Shown: positions 51,972 to 61,173 of the stretch, in pieces
How the letters are laid out: each line of letters begins with the position of its first letter
Position numbering within the stretch: the first letter of the stretch is position 1
DNA from: an uncultured Pseudomonadales bacterium
Lineage (GTDB): Bacteria; Pseudomonadota; Gammaproteobacteria; Pseudomonadales; Azotimanducaceae
Direction of reading: 5' to 3'
NCBI GenBank assembly: GCA_951813295.1
Contig: CATOTI010000002.1
Location: forward strand, 2,108,001 to 2,172,000
Length of the DNA: 64,000 nt
Position numbers and translations under genes: made by a program
The notes under the pieces: generated by a model
The model's input: only the letters and a program-made list of their open reading frames with translations
Told to the model about the DNA's origin: nothing
Database searches by the model: none

Positions 51972-52490
51972 ATGCTCAGTCAACTACGCACCATGTGGGC
52001 GGTCTTCAAGCATTCGTTTATGCGCAACGAGACCGTTCAGTATCCGGAAGAGATGCCTTATCAGGCGCCGCGCTATCGCGGTCGGATCGTGTTGACTCGC
52101 GATCCCGACGGTGAGGAGCGTTGCGTTGCCTGCAATCTCTGCGCGGTCGCGTGCCCCGTCGACTGCATCGCGTTGCAGAAGACGGAACGCGAGGAGGACG
52201 GTCGCTGGATACCTGAGTTCTTCAGGATCAATTTTTCGCGCTGCATTATGTGCGGGCTTTGCGAAGAGGCATGCCCGACCTACGCGATCCAGCTCACTCC
52301 GGACTTCGAGCTCTGCGAGTACGACCGCACCAACATGGTCTACGAAAAAGAGCACCTTCTGATCAGCGGTTCGGGTAAGTACCCCGGCTACAGCTTCTGG
52401 CATGTGGCCGGCAAGACCATCGAAGGCAAAGGAAAGGGCGAAGCGCAAAAAGAGGCGCCGCCGACTGACGTCAGGAGCCTGCTGCCGTAG
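51972..52490 (+). CDS. nuoI: NADH-quinone oxidoreductase subunit I
   Basis: A 172-residue subunit with two 4Fe-4S clusters (N6a, N6b). The ferredoxin motifs are [15 protein letters not shown] and [14 protein letters not shown]-terminal [19 protein letters not shown] is a typical lead, and the Lys/Glu-rich C-terminal tail ([12 protein letters not shown]) is variable. It starts immediately after nuoH. Confidence 0.96.
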   Translation: MLSQLRTMWAVFKHSFMRNETVQYPEEMPYQAPRYRGRIVLTRDPDGEERCVACNLCAVACPVDCIALQKTEREEDGRWIPEFFRINFSRCIMCGLCEEACPTYAIQLTPDFELCEYDRTNMVYEKEHLLISGSGKYPGYSFWHVAGKTIEGKGKGEAQKEAPPTDVRSLLP

Positions 52491-52499
52491 GGGCGTGCC

Positions 52500-53018
52500 A
52501 TGGAACTCATCCTCTTCTATATCGCCGCGGTGATCGCGATCGTCTCCACGCTTTTTGTGGTGACCCGCTACAACGCATCGCACGCGCTGATCTACCTCGT
52601 CGTCTCGTTGCTCGCGGCGGCGGTGATGTTCTTCCTGCTCGGCGCGCCGTTTGCGGCGATTCTCGAGGTCATCGTCTACGCGGGCGCGATCGTCGTGCTC
52701 TTCCTTTTTGTCGTGATGATGCTGAACCTCGGTCGGCACTCGATCGAGCGCGAGCGGCGTTGGTTTCAGCCGCGCGTGTGGGTGATTCCGGGCGGCATGA
52801 CGTTCGTACTGCTCCTGCTCATGATTTATGCGATCACGCGCACTGACGGGGTCGAGACCGAAGCGACCGTCGTCGGCGCGAAGGCCGTCGGCATTTCGCT
52901 CTTCAGCCAGTATCTGATCGCCGTCGAACTCGCCGGGTTCTTGCTACTCGCGGGTCTTGTCGGCGCCTACCACCTCGGCCGGCGTTACCTCGAAGAAAGG
53001 CGGGAAGAAGACTCATGA
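52500..53018 (+). CDS. nuoJ: NADH-quinone oxidoreductase subunit J
   Basis: A 172-residue membrane subunit with five helices. The third helix has the conserved [20 protein letters not shown] segment with the glycine-rich turn implicated in coupling. The start at 52500 has TAGGGGCG upstream, and nuoK overlaps the end by 4 bp. Confidence 0.93.
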   Translation: MELILFYIAAVIAIVSTLFVVTRYNASHALIYLVVSLLAAAVMFFLLGAPFAAILEVIVYAGAIVVLFLFVVMMLNLGRHSIERERRWFQPRVWVIPGGMTFVLLLLMIYAITRTDGVETEATVVGAKAVGISLFSQYLIAVELAGFLLLAGLVGAYHLGRRYLEERREEDS

Positions 53019-53323
53019 TGAACATCCCGATCGACCATGTGCTCGTGGTCGCGGGCGTACTCTTTTCGCTCGGACTGTTTGGTGTGCTGGTACGGCGCAA
53101 CATCATGTTTCTGTTGATGTCGCTCGAGATCATGATGAATTCCGCCGGCCTCGCCTTCATCGCCGCGGGCGCGCGCTGGGGTCTCCCGGACGGGCAGGTG
53201 ATGTTCATGTTCATTTTGGCGCTGGCAGCCGCGGAAGTGGCGGTCGCGCTCGGCCTGGTGCTGCAGATTTCGAGGCGGTTCAACTCGCTCGATGTCGATG
53301 CGGCCAGCGAGCTGAACGGGTAG
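53015..53323 (+). CDS. nuoK: NADH-quinone oxidoreductase subunit K
   Basis: A 102-residue, three-helix subunit. The two conserved membrane glutamates are visible in [14 protein letters not shown] and [14 protein letters not shown]; they relay protons in the antiporter-like chain. It overlaps nuoJ by 4 bp; a second ATG is at 53018. NuoL starts 9 bp downstream. Confidence 0.95.
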   Translation: MMNIPIDHVLVVAGVLFSLGLFGVLVRRNIMFLLMSLEIMMNSAGLAFIAAGARWGLPDGQVMFMFILALAAAEVAVALGLVLQISRRFNSLDVDAASELNG

Positions 53324-53332
53324 GGGTTGAAG

Positions 53333-55189
53333 ATGGCAAACCTTTGGCTAATTCCCGCGCTGCCGCTGATCGGGTTCCTGATTCTCTTCGTCACGCAGGG
53401 CCGCCTGCCGAAGATGATCGTCTCGGTGGTCGCGGTCGGCTCGGTCGCGGGTGCCGCGGTCCTGACGCTGCTCGCCGGGATGGACTTTGCGGCGAACGGA
53501 CAAGAACCGCAGACGGAAGTCTTGTGGACGTGGATTAGCGTCGGCGGTTTCACGCCGAGCATCACGATGTACTTCGACGGTCTCTCGCTCGTGATGACGG
53601 GCGTGATTACCGGTGTCGGCGCGCTGATCCACCTCTATGCGACCGGCTATATGTGGGACGACCACGAGGAGCCGGAGGGCTTCAGCCGCTTCTTCTCGTA
53701 CATGAACCTCTTCGTCTTCGCGATGCTGATGCTCGTGCTCGGCGACAACCTGCTGGTGCTCTTCCTCGGCTGGGAAGGCGTGGGGCTCTGCAGTTACTTG
53801 CTGATCGGTTTCTACCACCGCGATCCCGCGAACGGTTATGCGGCGCGCAAAGCGTTCGTTGTCACGCGGGTTGGCGATACCTTCATGGCGATCGGCCTCT
53901 TCCTGCTCTTCTACGAGTTCGGGTCGATCGAGATCCAGGCGGTACTCTCGGCCGCGCAGGCTGAGTGGGGCGACGGGACGTCGGTGATGGCGACGATCAT
54001 CGGCCTGCTGCTGCTGGGCGGGGCGATGGGTAAGTCGGCACAAGTTCCGCTACACACCTGGCTACCCGATGCGATGGCGGGTCCGACCCCGGTTTCCGCT
54101 CTCATCCACGCGGCGACCATGGTCACGGCCGGCGTCTATCTCATCGCGCGGATGCACGACATCTACCTCTTGTCGGAGGAAGCGCAGTACTGGGTCGCGA
54201 TCACAGGCCTCGTGACCTTGTTCATTTCATCGTTCACCGCACTCACCCAACGTGACATCAAGCGCGTGCTCGCATTCTCGACGATGAGCCAGATCGGCTA
54301 CATGATCATGGCGCTCGGTGTCGGCGCGTGGTCCGCCGCGATCTTCCATCTCATGACGCACGCCTTCTTCAAAGCGCTGCTCTTCCTCGCCTCCGGGTCC
54401 GTGATCCTCGCGCTCCATCACGAACAGGACATGTTCAAGATGGGCGGGCTGTGGCGAAAACTGCCGGTGCCGTTCTTGTCGATGGCGGTTGGCTCCATAT
54501 GCCTTGTCGCGTTGCCGTTCACGTCTGGTTTCTACAGCAAAGACGCGATCCTCCTGACGGCCTGGGATGGCGGTAACGGCACGCTTTTCTGGGGCGGTGC
54601 AGCGTTTGCCGCTTTTATGACCGCGCTCTACACGACCCGCATGATGATCATCACCTTCTTTGGCGAAACGAAGACGGAACCCCACGGACATCAGGGCCTC
54701 AACATGAACGGTCCGCTGGTGATCCTCATGGTGCTGTCCTTGGTCGGCGGCTTCATCGGTGTCGGCTACGTCGGCAGCGTCCTCCCGGATGGCGGTGTCG
54801 GTGAGTTCTCGCACACGACGGCGATCGCCCTCGTCACGACCGCGATTCCGATCCTCGGCGTGATCGCCGGCTGGCTGATCTTCCGCGTCAAGGTGATCGA
54901 TCCGGCGAAAATCGTCGAGAGCGCCGCCGGTGACGCGCTCAGGCGGTTCTTTTTCTCCGGCTGGGCATTCGACTGGCTCTACGACCGCGTCTTCGTCATG
55001 CCGCTCAAGTGGCTCGCGCGGACCAACAAGAACGACATCGTCGATTGGATCTACCGGATCACGACGGCTATCGCGCGCGGCGTGCACCACGTGATCGCGT
55101 TGACGCAGAGCGGACGTCTGAGGTGGTACGCCTTCAACATGGCGGTCGGTCTCTTCGTGGTCTTCCTGATCGTGTTGGAGGTGGTATGA
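53333..55189 (+). CDS. nuoL: NADH-quinone oxidoreductase subunit L
   Basis: A 618-residue proton-pumping subunit with 14 antiporter-like helices plus a long lateral helix and C-terminal anchor. Motifs: LGWEGVGLCSYLLIGFY (with conserved Glu), GKSAQVPLHTWLPDAMAGPTP (Lys, His), and VLAFSTMSQIGYM. The ATG at 53333 has AGGGG six bases upstream; TTG 53327 is too close. NuoM overlaps by 4 bp. Confidence 0.96.
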   Translation: MANLWLIPALPLIGFLILFVTQGRLPKMIVSVVAVGSVAGAAVLTLLAGMDFAANGQEPQTEVLWTWISVGGFTPSITMYFDGLSLVMTGVITGVGALIHLYATGYMWDDHEEPEGFSRFFSYMNLFVFAMLMLVLGDNLLVLFLGWEGVGLCSYLLIGFYHRDPANGYAARKAFVVTRVGDTFMAIGLFLLFYEFGSIEIQAVLSAAQAEWGDGTSVMATIIGLLLLGGAMGKSAQVPLHTWLPDAMAGPTPVSALIHAATMVTAGVYLIARMHDIYLLSEEAQYWVAITGLVTLFISSFTALTQRDIKRVLAFSTMSQIGYMIMALGVGAWSAAIFHLMTHAFFKALLFLASGSVILALHHEQDMFKMGGLWRKLPVPFLSMAVGSICLVALPFTSGFYSKDAILLTAWDGGNGTLFWGGAAFAAFMTALYTTRMMIITFFGETKTEPHGHQGLNMNGPLVILMVLSLVGGFIGVGYVGSVLPDGGVGEFSHTTAIALVTTAIPILGVIAGWLIFRVKVIDPAKIVESAAGDALRRFFFSGWAFDWLYDRVFVMPLKWLARTNKNDIVDWIYRITTAIARGVHHVIALTQSGRLRWYAFNMAVGLFVVFLIVLEVV

Positions 55190-56646
55190 ACCTCTTAGCC
55201 GTCATCCTTTTCCTGCTCGGCGCCGGTCTCGTTGCCGGCCTCGCCGAACGGATCAACGCCAACGCGCCGCGCCTGGTGAGCCTGGTCGCGTTCGTGATCG
55301 GCCTCCTCTGGGCCGGTATGACATGGCTCGGCGGTCCCGATGCCGCGGGGCTCTACGGCCATACCGAGTTCGACTGGATTCCGCGATTCGGTATCAGCGT
55401 CATCCTGTCGATGGACGGTCTGTCGATGATGATGGTGACGCTGACGATGTTCCTCGGCATCATCGCCGTCGTTTCGAGCTGGGACGAGATCGAGGAAGGC
55501 GCCGGATTCTTCCAGTTCAACATCCTCTGGGTGATGGCGGGCGTCGTCGGGGTCTTTACGGCACTCGACCTCTTCCTCTTCTTCTTCTTCTGGGAAGTCA
55601 TGCTCATCCCCATGTACTTCCTGATCGCGATCTGGGGGCACGAGAACAAAGCCTACGCGGCGATGAAGTTCTTCCTCTTCACGCAGATCTCGGGCCTCTT
55701 GATGCTGTTCGCGATCCTCGTGCTCGTGTACCTGAACTATCAGTCGAGCGGCGTAATCACCTTCGCCTACGCGGATCTGCTCGAAGCAGACCTCGATCCG
55801 TCGGTCGCGTACTGGTTGATGCTCGGATTCTTCGTCGCCTTTGCGACGAAGCTCCCGTCGGTGCCGGTGCATACCTGGCTGCCCGATGCGCATACGCAAG
55901 CGCCGACAGCGGGAAGCGTGATCCTCGCGGGGATCCTGCTGAAGACCGGTGCCTACGGGCTCATCCGGTTCGCGGTCGAACTCTTCCCGGACGCGTCGAT
56001 CGAGTTCGGCTTCATCGCGATGCTGCTCGGTGTCATCAGCATTCTTTACGGCGGCGTGATGGCCTACAGCCAGTCGGACTTCAAACGCCTCGTCGCCTAC
56101 AGCTCCATCGCCCACATGGGATTCATCCTGCTGGGCGTGTATGCCTTCAACGAGATCGGCATGCAGGGCGCGATCATCACGATGGTCGCGCACGGATTCT
56201 CCACGGCTGCGCTCTTCATGATGGCCGGGGCGATCCAGCATCGGCTGCACACGCGCGAAATGTCGGAGATGGGCGGATTGTGGGTCCGCGCGCCGAGGAT
56301 GGGCGTCATGACGCTTTTCTTTGTCGTCGCATCGGTCGGTATGCCCGGCCTCGGCAACTTCATCGGCGAATTCCTGGCGCTCCTCGGTGCGTTCGGCGCG
56401 AACATTCCGCTGACGGTTGCCGCTGCCGTCGGAATCGTCGTCGCGGCGGTCTACGGTCTCTCGCTCATGCAACGCTCCTTCCAGGGCGTGCCGAATCCGG
56501 ATGTCGCGACGATGCAGGATTTCGGTGTGCGTGAAATGACCGTGATGGTGCTCATGATGATTGCGCTCGTCTGGGTGGGCGTTTATCCGCAGCCAGTGCT
56601 CGATATGTCCACACCCTTCATCCAGTCCATGGAGGCGCTCCGGTGA
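55186..56646 (+). CDS. nuoM: NADH-quinone oxidoreductase subunit M
   Basis: A 486-residue, 14-helix antiporter-like subunit. Motifs: FFFWEVMLIPMYFLIAIWG with the key Glu, TKLPSVPVHTWLPDAHTQAP, and AYSSIAHMGFILLG. The ATG at 55186 overlaps the nuoL stop by 4 bp. The C terminus is coupled to nuoN by GTGA. Confidence 0.96.
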   Translation: MNLLAVILFLLGAGLVAGLAERINANAPRLVSLVAFVIGLLWAGMTWLGGPDAAGLYGHTEFDWIPRFGISVILSMDGLSMMMVTLTMFLGIIAVVSSWDEIEEGAGFFQFNILWVMAGVVGVFTALDLFLFFFFWEVMLIPMYFLIAIWGHENKAYAAMKFFLFTQISGLLMLFAILVLVYLNYQSSGVITFAYADLLEADLDPSVAYWLMLGFFVAFATKLPSVPVHTWLPDAHTQAPTAGSVILAGILLKTGAYGLIRFAVELFPDASIEFGFIAMLLGVISILYGGVMAYSQSDFKRLVAYSSIAHMGFILLGVYAFNEIGMQGAIITMVAHGFSTAALFMMAGAIQHRLHTREMSEMGGLWVRAPRMGVMTLFFVVASVGMPGLGNFIGEFLALLGAFGANIPLTVAAAVGIVVAAVYGLSLMQRSFQGVPNPDVATMQDFGVREMTVMVLMMIALVWVGVYPQPVLDMSTPFIQSMEALR

Positions 56647-58073
56647 CTGCCGATCAGATCACAGCGTTGATGCCTTTCTTCGTCCTGGCGGGCGGTATCA
56701 CGCTTCAGTTGCTGGTGATCGCCTTCATGCGATCGCATCGAGTCGCGGCGGTCTTCACGGCCCTCGTCTTCGTCGCGGCCCTCGCCTTCGTGCCCGGCGC
56801 GGTCGGTGTGGGAACGGTTGTCATCCACGACGTCGTGACCATCGACGGTTACGCGCTCTTCTTCTTCACGCTCTTCGGGATCGCGGCCCTGGCGACGATT
56901 CTCCTGTGCTATCGCTACTGGGAAGAGCGGACCGATTATCACGAGGAGTTCTACATCCTGCTCGCCACGGCCGTACTCGGCGCGTGCTCGACGGCGGCCG
57001 CTTCTCATTTCGTGACCCTCTTGATCTCGCTCGAGGTCTTGTCGATTTCGCTCTACGTGATGATTGCCTATCCGCAATCGGGCCGACCGTCGCTCGAAGC
57101 CGCGGCGAAGTATTTGATCCTTTCGGGCGCGGCGACCAGCACGATGCTCTTCGGTATCGCCCTCATCTTCATGGCGTCCGGCCATATGGACTTCGCGCCA
57201 GTTGGATCGGTCGCAGGCAGCGACGCGGTCTACGCTGCTGTTGGTCAGGGCATGCTCCTCATGGGGATCTTCTTCAAGCTTTCCCTCGTGCCATTCCACA
57301 TGTGGACGCCGGACGTCTATCAGGGCGCACCGGCACCGGTCGCGGGCTTCGTCGCGACGGCGTCCAAGGCCGCCGTTTTCGCTGCGTTCATGCGCTACAC
57401 CGTCGACGCGGGCTTGCTCGACACCGAGAGCATCGCGTTCATCGTGGTGTTGGTTGGTGTGGTCTCGATGGTGATCGGCAACCTCCTGGCGCTGTTGCAG
57501 ACCAACTTGAAACGCCTTCTCGCGTATTCATCGATCGCACACCTCGGCTATCTCCTCATCGCTCTCGTAGTTGCCGCCGAACTCGGCGCGGCCTCGATCG
57601 GCGTGGAGGCGGCCCTCGTCTACATCGCCGGATACTTCGCCATGACGCTCGCGGCTTTCGGCGTGATGAGCGTGCTCTCAGGTCCCGACGGCGATCTCGA
57701 AGACTTGAGCGAATACGAAGGACTCTTCTGGGAACGACCGATCATCGCATCGGTCCTTGCCGCCGCCGCACTGTCGCTGGCGGGCATACCGCTCACGGTC
57801 GGCTTCATTGCGAAGTTCTACCTCTTCGCGGCGGGCGCGGAAAACGCACAGTGGGTACTTCTCTGGGCGTTGGTGGTCGGTAGCGCGATCGGCGTCTACT
57901 ACTACCTGCGTATCGTCTTCGCGATGACCAAGAAGCCGGACACCGAGTCGACCTTGCCGTCAGCCGCACCGGCCGGGATGGTCGCGGTGGTCGTGCTGGG
58001 GCTCGCCATCGTCGTACTTGGCATTGCGCCGGCGCCCGTCGTCGATCTCGTTCAGGCACTGGGCGGTCCCTAA
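56643..58073 (+). CDS. nuoN: NADH-quinone oxidoreductase subunit N
   Basis: A 476-residue antiporter-like subunit, the last gene of the operon. Motifs: LLISLEVLSISLYVMIAY (key Glu), FFKLSLVPFHMWTPDVYQGAP, and LAYSSIAHLGYLLIAL. GTG at 56643 overlaps the nuoM stop by 4 bp. A GC hairpin follows at 58093. Confidence 0.96.
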   Translation: MTADQITALMPFFVLAGGITLQLLVIAFMRSHRVAAVFTALVFVAALAFVPGAVGVGTVVIHDVVTIDGYALFFFTLFGIAALATILLCYRYWEERTDYHEEFYILLATAVLGACSTAAASHFVTLLISLEVLSISLYVMIAYPQSGRPSLEAAAKYLILSGAATSTMLFGIALIFMASGHMDFAPVGSVAGSDAVYAAVGQGMLLMGIFFKLSLVPFHMWTPDVYQGAPAPVAGFVATASKAAVFAAFMRYTVDAGLLDTESIAFIVVLVGVVSMVIGNLLALLQTNLKRLLAYSSIAHLGYLLIALVVAAELGAASIGVEAALVYIAGYFAMTLAAFGVMSVLSGPDGDLEDLSEYEGLFWERPIIASVLAAAALSLAGIPLTVGFIAKFYLFAAGAENAQWVLLWALVVGSAIGVYYYLRIVFAMTKKPDTESTLPSAAPAGMVAVVVLGLAIVVLGIAPAPVVDLVQALGGP

Positions 58074-58092
58074 CCGCCCCACACCTTCCTGC

Positions 58093-58112
58093 CCCGCGGG
58101 CCCCGCCGCGGG
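58093..58112 (+). terminator. Hairpin after the nuo operon
   Basis: CCCGCGG and CCGCGGG are perfect 7-bp arms around GCCCCG, 20 bp after the nuoN stop. No T tract follows, so the terminator call is from position and stem strength. Confidence 0.4.
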
Positions 58113-58143
58113 CCACCCCACTTCAGGCAACGCCACGCTCGCG

Positions 58144-58149
58144 TAGAAT
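58144..58149 (+). promoter_or_regulatory. Possible -10 box of the hydroxyacid dehydrogenase gene
   Basis: TAGAAT matches the sigma-70 -10 at five of six bases, 39 bp before the TTG start at 58188. The -35 region (CTTCAG at 58121) is weak. It lies after the nuo hairpin, consistent with separate transcription. Confidence 0.4.
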
Positions 58150-58187
58150 GCGGCGCTTTGCGATCAAGCCTAGAGAGGGAGGGTGTC

Positions 58188-59192
58188 TTGGCAATTCGAC
58201 TATTGTGGCCGCGGGGTTTCGGCGGTGATCACTCGATCGAGATAGAAGCGGCCGGTGACGACGTCATCTGCGAGTTCGCCGGTGGATTCGACAAGGTCAC
58301 CGACGAGCAGTGGCGCCAGGCCGACGGCATCGTCGGTGTCGCGCCGCCGCCGGAGTACATGGACAAGCTCGACAGTTGCCGCATCGTCGTCAAGACGGCC
58401 GTCGGCTTCGACGAGGTCGACATCCAGGCGTTCGGCAAGATCGGGATCCCGATCTGCAACACGCCCGACTACGGCACGCGGGAAGTCGCGGACCACGCGA
58501 TCGCGCTCATGATGACGCTGGTCAAGAGCATCGCCTTTCACGACGAAAACCTACGCGCCGACCCCTTGGGCAACTGGCGCCCGGCACTCAACCCGTATGG
58601 TCGCCGACTGGCCGCCTGCACCTTCGGTGTCGTGGGCCTCGGCCGCATCGGCACCGCCGCGATCCGCAGAGCCCAGGCCTTCGACATGGACTGCGTCTTC
58701 TTCGATCCGTATAAGCCGAACGGCTCCGAACTCGCGCTCGGGGTCCGCCGGGTCGACACGCTCGAAGAACTCATGGCCCAGTGCGACATCGTGAGCATTC
58801 ACACACCACTGAACGACGAAACGCGGGGCCTGATCGGCCAGGACGCGTTCGCTGCCGCGAAGAAAGGCATCATCGTCGTCAACACCGCCCGCGGCCCGAT
58901 CATCGATCTCGGCGCGCTGAACGACGCCATGCGCGACGATACGGTGCTCGCCGCCGGCCTCGACGTGCTACCGGACGAACCCGCGAACCTCAACGAACCG
59001 CTCCTCGCCGCCTGGCATCAGAACGAGGACTGGATCAAGCACCGTCTGGTCGTCACCCCGCACTCGGCGTTCTTTACGCCGGAGAGCGTGCACGACATTC
59101 GTGCGTTCTCGACACGAACGGCGGTGAAGTATCTGCGTGATGGGATTTTGCAGAACTGTGTGAATGGGGAGTTTTTGAAGGATCCGCGGTAG
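58188..59192 (+). CDS. CtBP-like D-2-hydroxyacid dehydrogenase family protein
   Basis: A 334-residue NAD-dependent dehydrogenase of the D-isomer-specific family. Visible parts: GVVGLGRIG (G-x-G-x2-G, about residue 149), NTARGPIID with catalytic Arg, a conserved D-E-P segment with catalytic Glu (DVLPDEP), and TPHSAFFT with catalytic His. PDYGTREVADHAIALM is typical of the C-terminal-binding-protein subgroup. TTG 58188 has GAGGGAGGG upstream. It reduces or oxidises an unknown 2-keto/2-hydroxy acid. Confidence 0.87.
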   Translation: MAIRLLWPRGFGGDHSIEIEAAGDDVICEFAGGFDKVTDEQWRQADGIVGVAPPPEYMDKLDSCRIVVKTAVGFDEVDIQAFGKIGIPICNTPDYGTREVADHAIALMMTLVKSIAFHDENLRADPLGNWRPALNPYGRRLAACTFGVVGLGRIGTAAIRRAQAFDMDCVFFDPYKPNGSELALGVRRVDTLEELMAQCDIVSIHTPLNDETRGLIGQDAFAAAKKGIIVVNTARGPIIDLGALNDAMRDDTVLAAGLDVLPDEPANLNEPLLAAWHQNEDWIKHRLVVTPHSAFFTPESVHDIRAFSTRTAVKYLRDGILQNCVNGEFLKDPR

Positions 59193-59198
59193 GTCGGG

Positions 59199-59280
59199 TT
59201 CGCTGGAAAGCGGGATTTGGATTCGCTGGAAAGCGGGATTTGGGTTCGCTGGGAAGCGGGATTTGGGTTCGCTGGGAAGC
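59199..59280. repeat. 23-bp direct tandem repeat, about 3.6 copies
   Basis: Copies start at 59199, 59222, 59245 and 59268, with unit TTCGCTGGAAAGCGGGATTT plus three bases (TGG plus A or G at the junction). The third and fourth copies have GGGAAG in place of GGAAAG; the last is cut short. It begins 6 bp after the dehydrogenase stop. Confidence 0.9.
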
Positions 59281-59756
59281 TCTGACTGGCCGGAGGAGTA
59301 GGCTGGGATTCTGATTGCTCTTTCTTGTGGGGGCTCTACCCCCACGCCCCCGCCGGATCGGCGCTGAGTCTGAGTTGGCGGATTGGGGAATCTCGCCGCG
59401 CGCCCAGTGCGGCGCGGAATCGCCGCAGGTGATTCCCCCCTGGCGCGCGAAGCGCGCCGGGGCCCCGGTTGAAGGCGTGTTCGCCGGAGGGCTTCGATCG
59501 ATATCGAGCGCGATTCGCAGGATGGTTTAGTCGGGTTTGCAGGATTCTGCAGCTTCTCCCTTCGCTCGATGTCCTGGAAGGATTCGCAGGCTGCTTGGTT
59601 CGCTACGATCTATCTAAGGGCAAATTAGCGCTGAAGCCGGCAAACCCCAGTCATCGAAGCCGATGACCCGGAGCCTGGCGCGGCAACGCCGCGCCGCAGG
59701 GGGGTCCTAGGGGGGACCCGGAGGGTCCCCCCTAGAAGAAAGAGAAAAAAGAGCCA
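59281..59756. other. Noncoding block with several GC hairpins
   Basis: No convincing gene is seen in these 476 bp. Inverted repeats: 59327-59345 (GTGGGGG/CCCCCAC), 59442-59458 (GGCGCGC/GCGCGCC), 59677-59695 (GGCGCGGC/GCCGCGCC) and 59708-59734 (12-bp arms TAGGGGGGACCC/GGGTCCCCCCTA). A purine-rich GAAGAAAGAGAAAAAAGAG run precedes the pntB stop. The multiple hairpins resemble REP-type intergenic repeats. It separates convergent nuo-side and pnt operons. Confidence 0.7.
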
Positions 59757-61172
59757 TCAGTGGATTCCGCTCTCCCCCGACAACTCCTTCACTAGATCCC
59801 CAATCACGACCTTCGCGTCCCCAAAGAGCATCCACGTCTTGTCATTGAAGTAGAGGCCGTTGTCGATGCCGGCGAAGCCGGGGTTGCGGGAGCGTTTGAT
59901 CGCGAAGATCGTGCGCGCCTTTTCCGCTTCGATGATCGGCATCCCGTAAATTGGACTCGATTCATCGGTGGCGGCGGCGGGGTTTACGACGTCGTTCGCA
60001 CCGACGACGAGGGCGACGTCCGTCTGGCCGAGTTCACCGTTGATTTCTTCCATCTCGATGAGGTCGGAATACGGCACGTCGGCTTCGGCGAGCAGCACGT
60101 TCATGTGCCCGGGCATTCGGCCGGCGACCGGATGAATGGCGAACTTGACGGTGATGTTGCGCTTCTTGAGCTGGTCGTAGAGTTCGCGCACTTTGTGCTG
60201 CGCTTGCGCTACGGCCATGCCGTAGCCGGGGATGATCACGACCGAATCGGCTTGATCCATGATTTGCGCTGCGGATTCGGGGGTGTCGCCTTTGTAGACG
60301 CCCTGTTCGGCGTCTTCGGGTGCCTTGGGCTGCACCGAGCCGAATGCGCCGAAGAGGACGTTCATGTACGAGCGGTTCATCGCCTTGCACATGATGATCG
60401 AGAGGATGAGACCACTCGTGCCGTCCAACGCACCTGCCGTGATGAGGAGCTTGTTCTCGAGCACGTAGCCCATGGCGACGGCGGCGAGGCCGGCGTAGGA
60501 GTTCAGGATCGCGATGACGGTCGGCATGTCCGCGCCGCCGATCGGGATGATCAGCAAGATGCCGAAGACAAGCGCGATGCCGATCATGGCCGGGAAGAGC
60601 ACCGTCGGCGCGAGCGGATCGGCGGGTGCAATGACGAGCCAGGCGCCGATGCCGATCGCGACCAGCAGAAAGCCGATGTTGAAGACGTTCTGACCGGGGT
60701 ACGTCACTGGGCGCTGAGGTACCCAGGAGAGTTCCTGCAGTTTACCGGCGGCGAAGAGGCTGCCCGTGAAGGTGAGGAAGCCGAGGATGACCTCCGCGAT
60801 GATCGCGATCATGCGGAAGGTGGTGAGTTCTTCGGGGCCTTCGGAGAGCCAGAGGTAGTACTTGGCCGTGCCAACCAGACCGGCGGCGAGACCGCCGAAA
60901 GCGTGCGACAGTGCCGTTCGCTGCGGTGCGGCGGTGAGCGACACGCGCGAGAGTGGCCAGCCGATGAGAACACCCGCGGCGACCGCCAGGAGCATCCAGC
61001 CGTGGTTGACGACAAACGGTTGTGCCCACGTGGCGACGATCCCGAGCAGCATAGCGACTGCGGCCGCGATGACCCCCCGACGGGCGGTCTTGGGATCGTT
61101 CATCCAGTGCAGCGAGAAGACGAAGAGTGCGGTCGCGACGAGGTAGAAGAGTTCGACGAAGGAGAAGCTCAC
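59757..61172 (-). CDS. pntB: NAD(P) transhydrogenase subunit beta
   Basis: A 471-residue subunit with about nine membrane helices (residues 1-270) and a C-terminal NADP-binding domain (from about 290). The domain III motifs are VVIIPGYGMAVAQAQ and VALVVGANDVVNPAA, with RNPGFAGIDNGLYF near the end. It uses proton motive force to reduce NADP with NADH. It overlaps no gene; its ATG is one base from the pntA2 stop. Confidence 0.96.
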   Translation of the reverse strand: MSFSFVELFYLVATALFVFSLHWMNDPKTARRGVIAAAVAMLLGIVATWAQPFVVNHGWMLLAVAAGVLIGWPLSRVSLTAAPQRTALSHAFGGLAAGLVGTAKYYLWLSEGPEELTTFRMIAIIAEVILGFLTFTGSLFAAGKLQELSWVPQRPVTYPGQNVFNIGFLLVAIGIGAWLVIAPADPLAPTVLFPAMIGIALVFGILLIIPIGGADMPTVIAILNSYAGLAAVAMGYVLENKLLITAGALDGTSGLILSIIMCKAMNRSYMNVLFGAFGSVQPKAPEDAEQGVYKGDTPESAAQIMDQADSVVIIPGYGMAVAQAQHKVRELYDQLKKRNITVKFAIHPVAGRMPGHMNVLLAEADVPYSDLIEMEEINGELGQTDVALVVGANDVVNPAAATDESSPIYGMPIIEAEKARTIFAIKRSRNPGFAGIDNGLYFNDKTWMLFGDAKVVIGDLVKELSGESGIH

Positions 61173-61173
61173 C

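Noticed and set aside
59199..59280. CRISPR array
   Set aside because: The units are directly adjacent, with no unique spacers and no cas genes nearby. It is a plain tandem repeat.
59708..59734. Rho-independent terminator of pntB or of the plus-strand side
   Set aside because: The stem is strong, but neither strand has a T tract after the hairpin; the T-rich run on the minus strand lies before it. It is listed instead as part of the repeat block.
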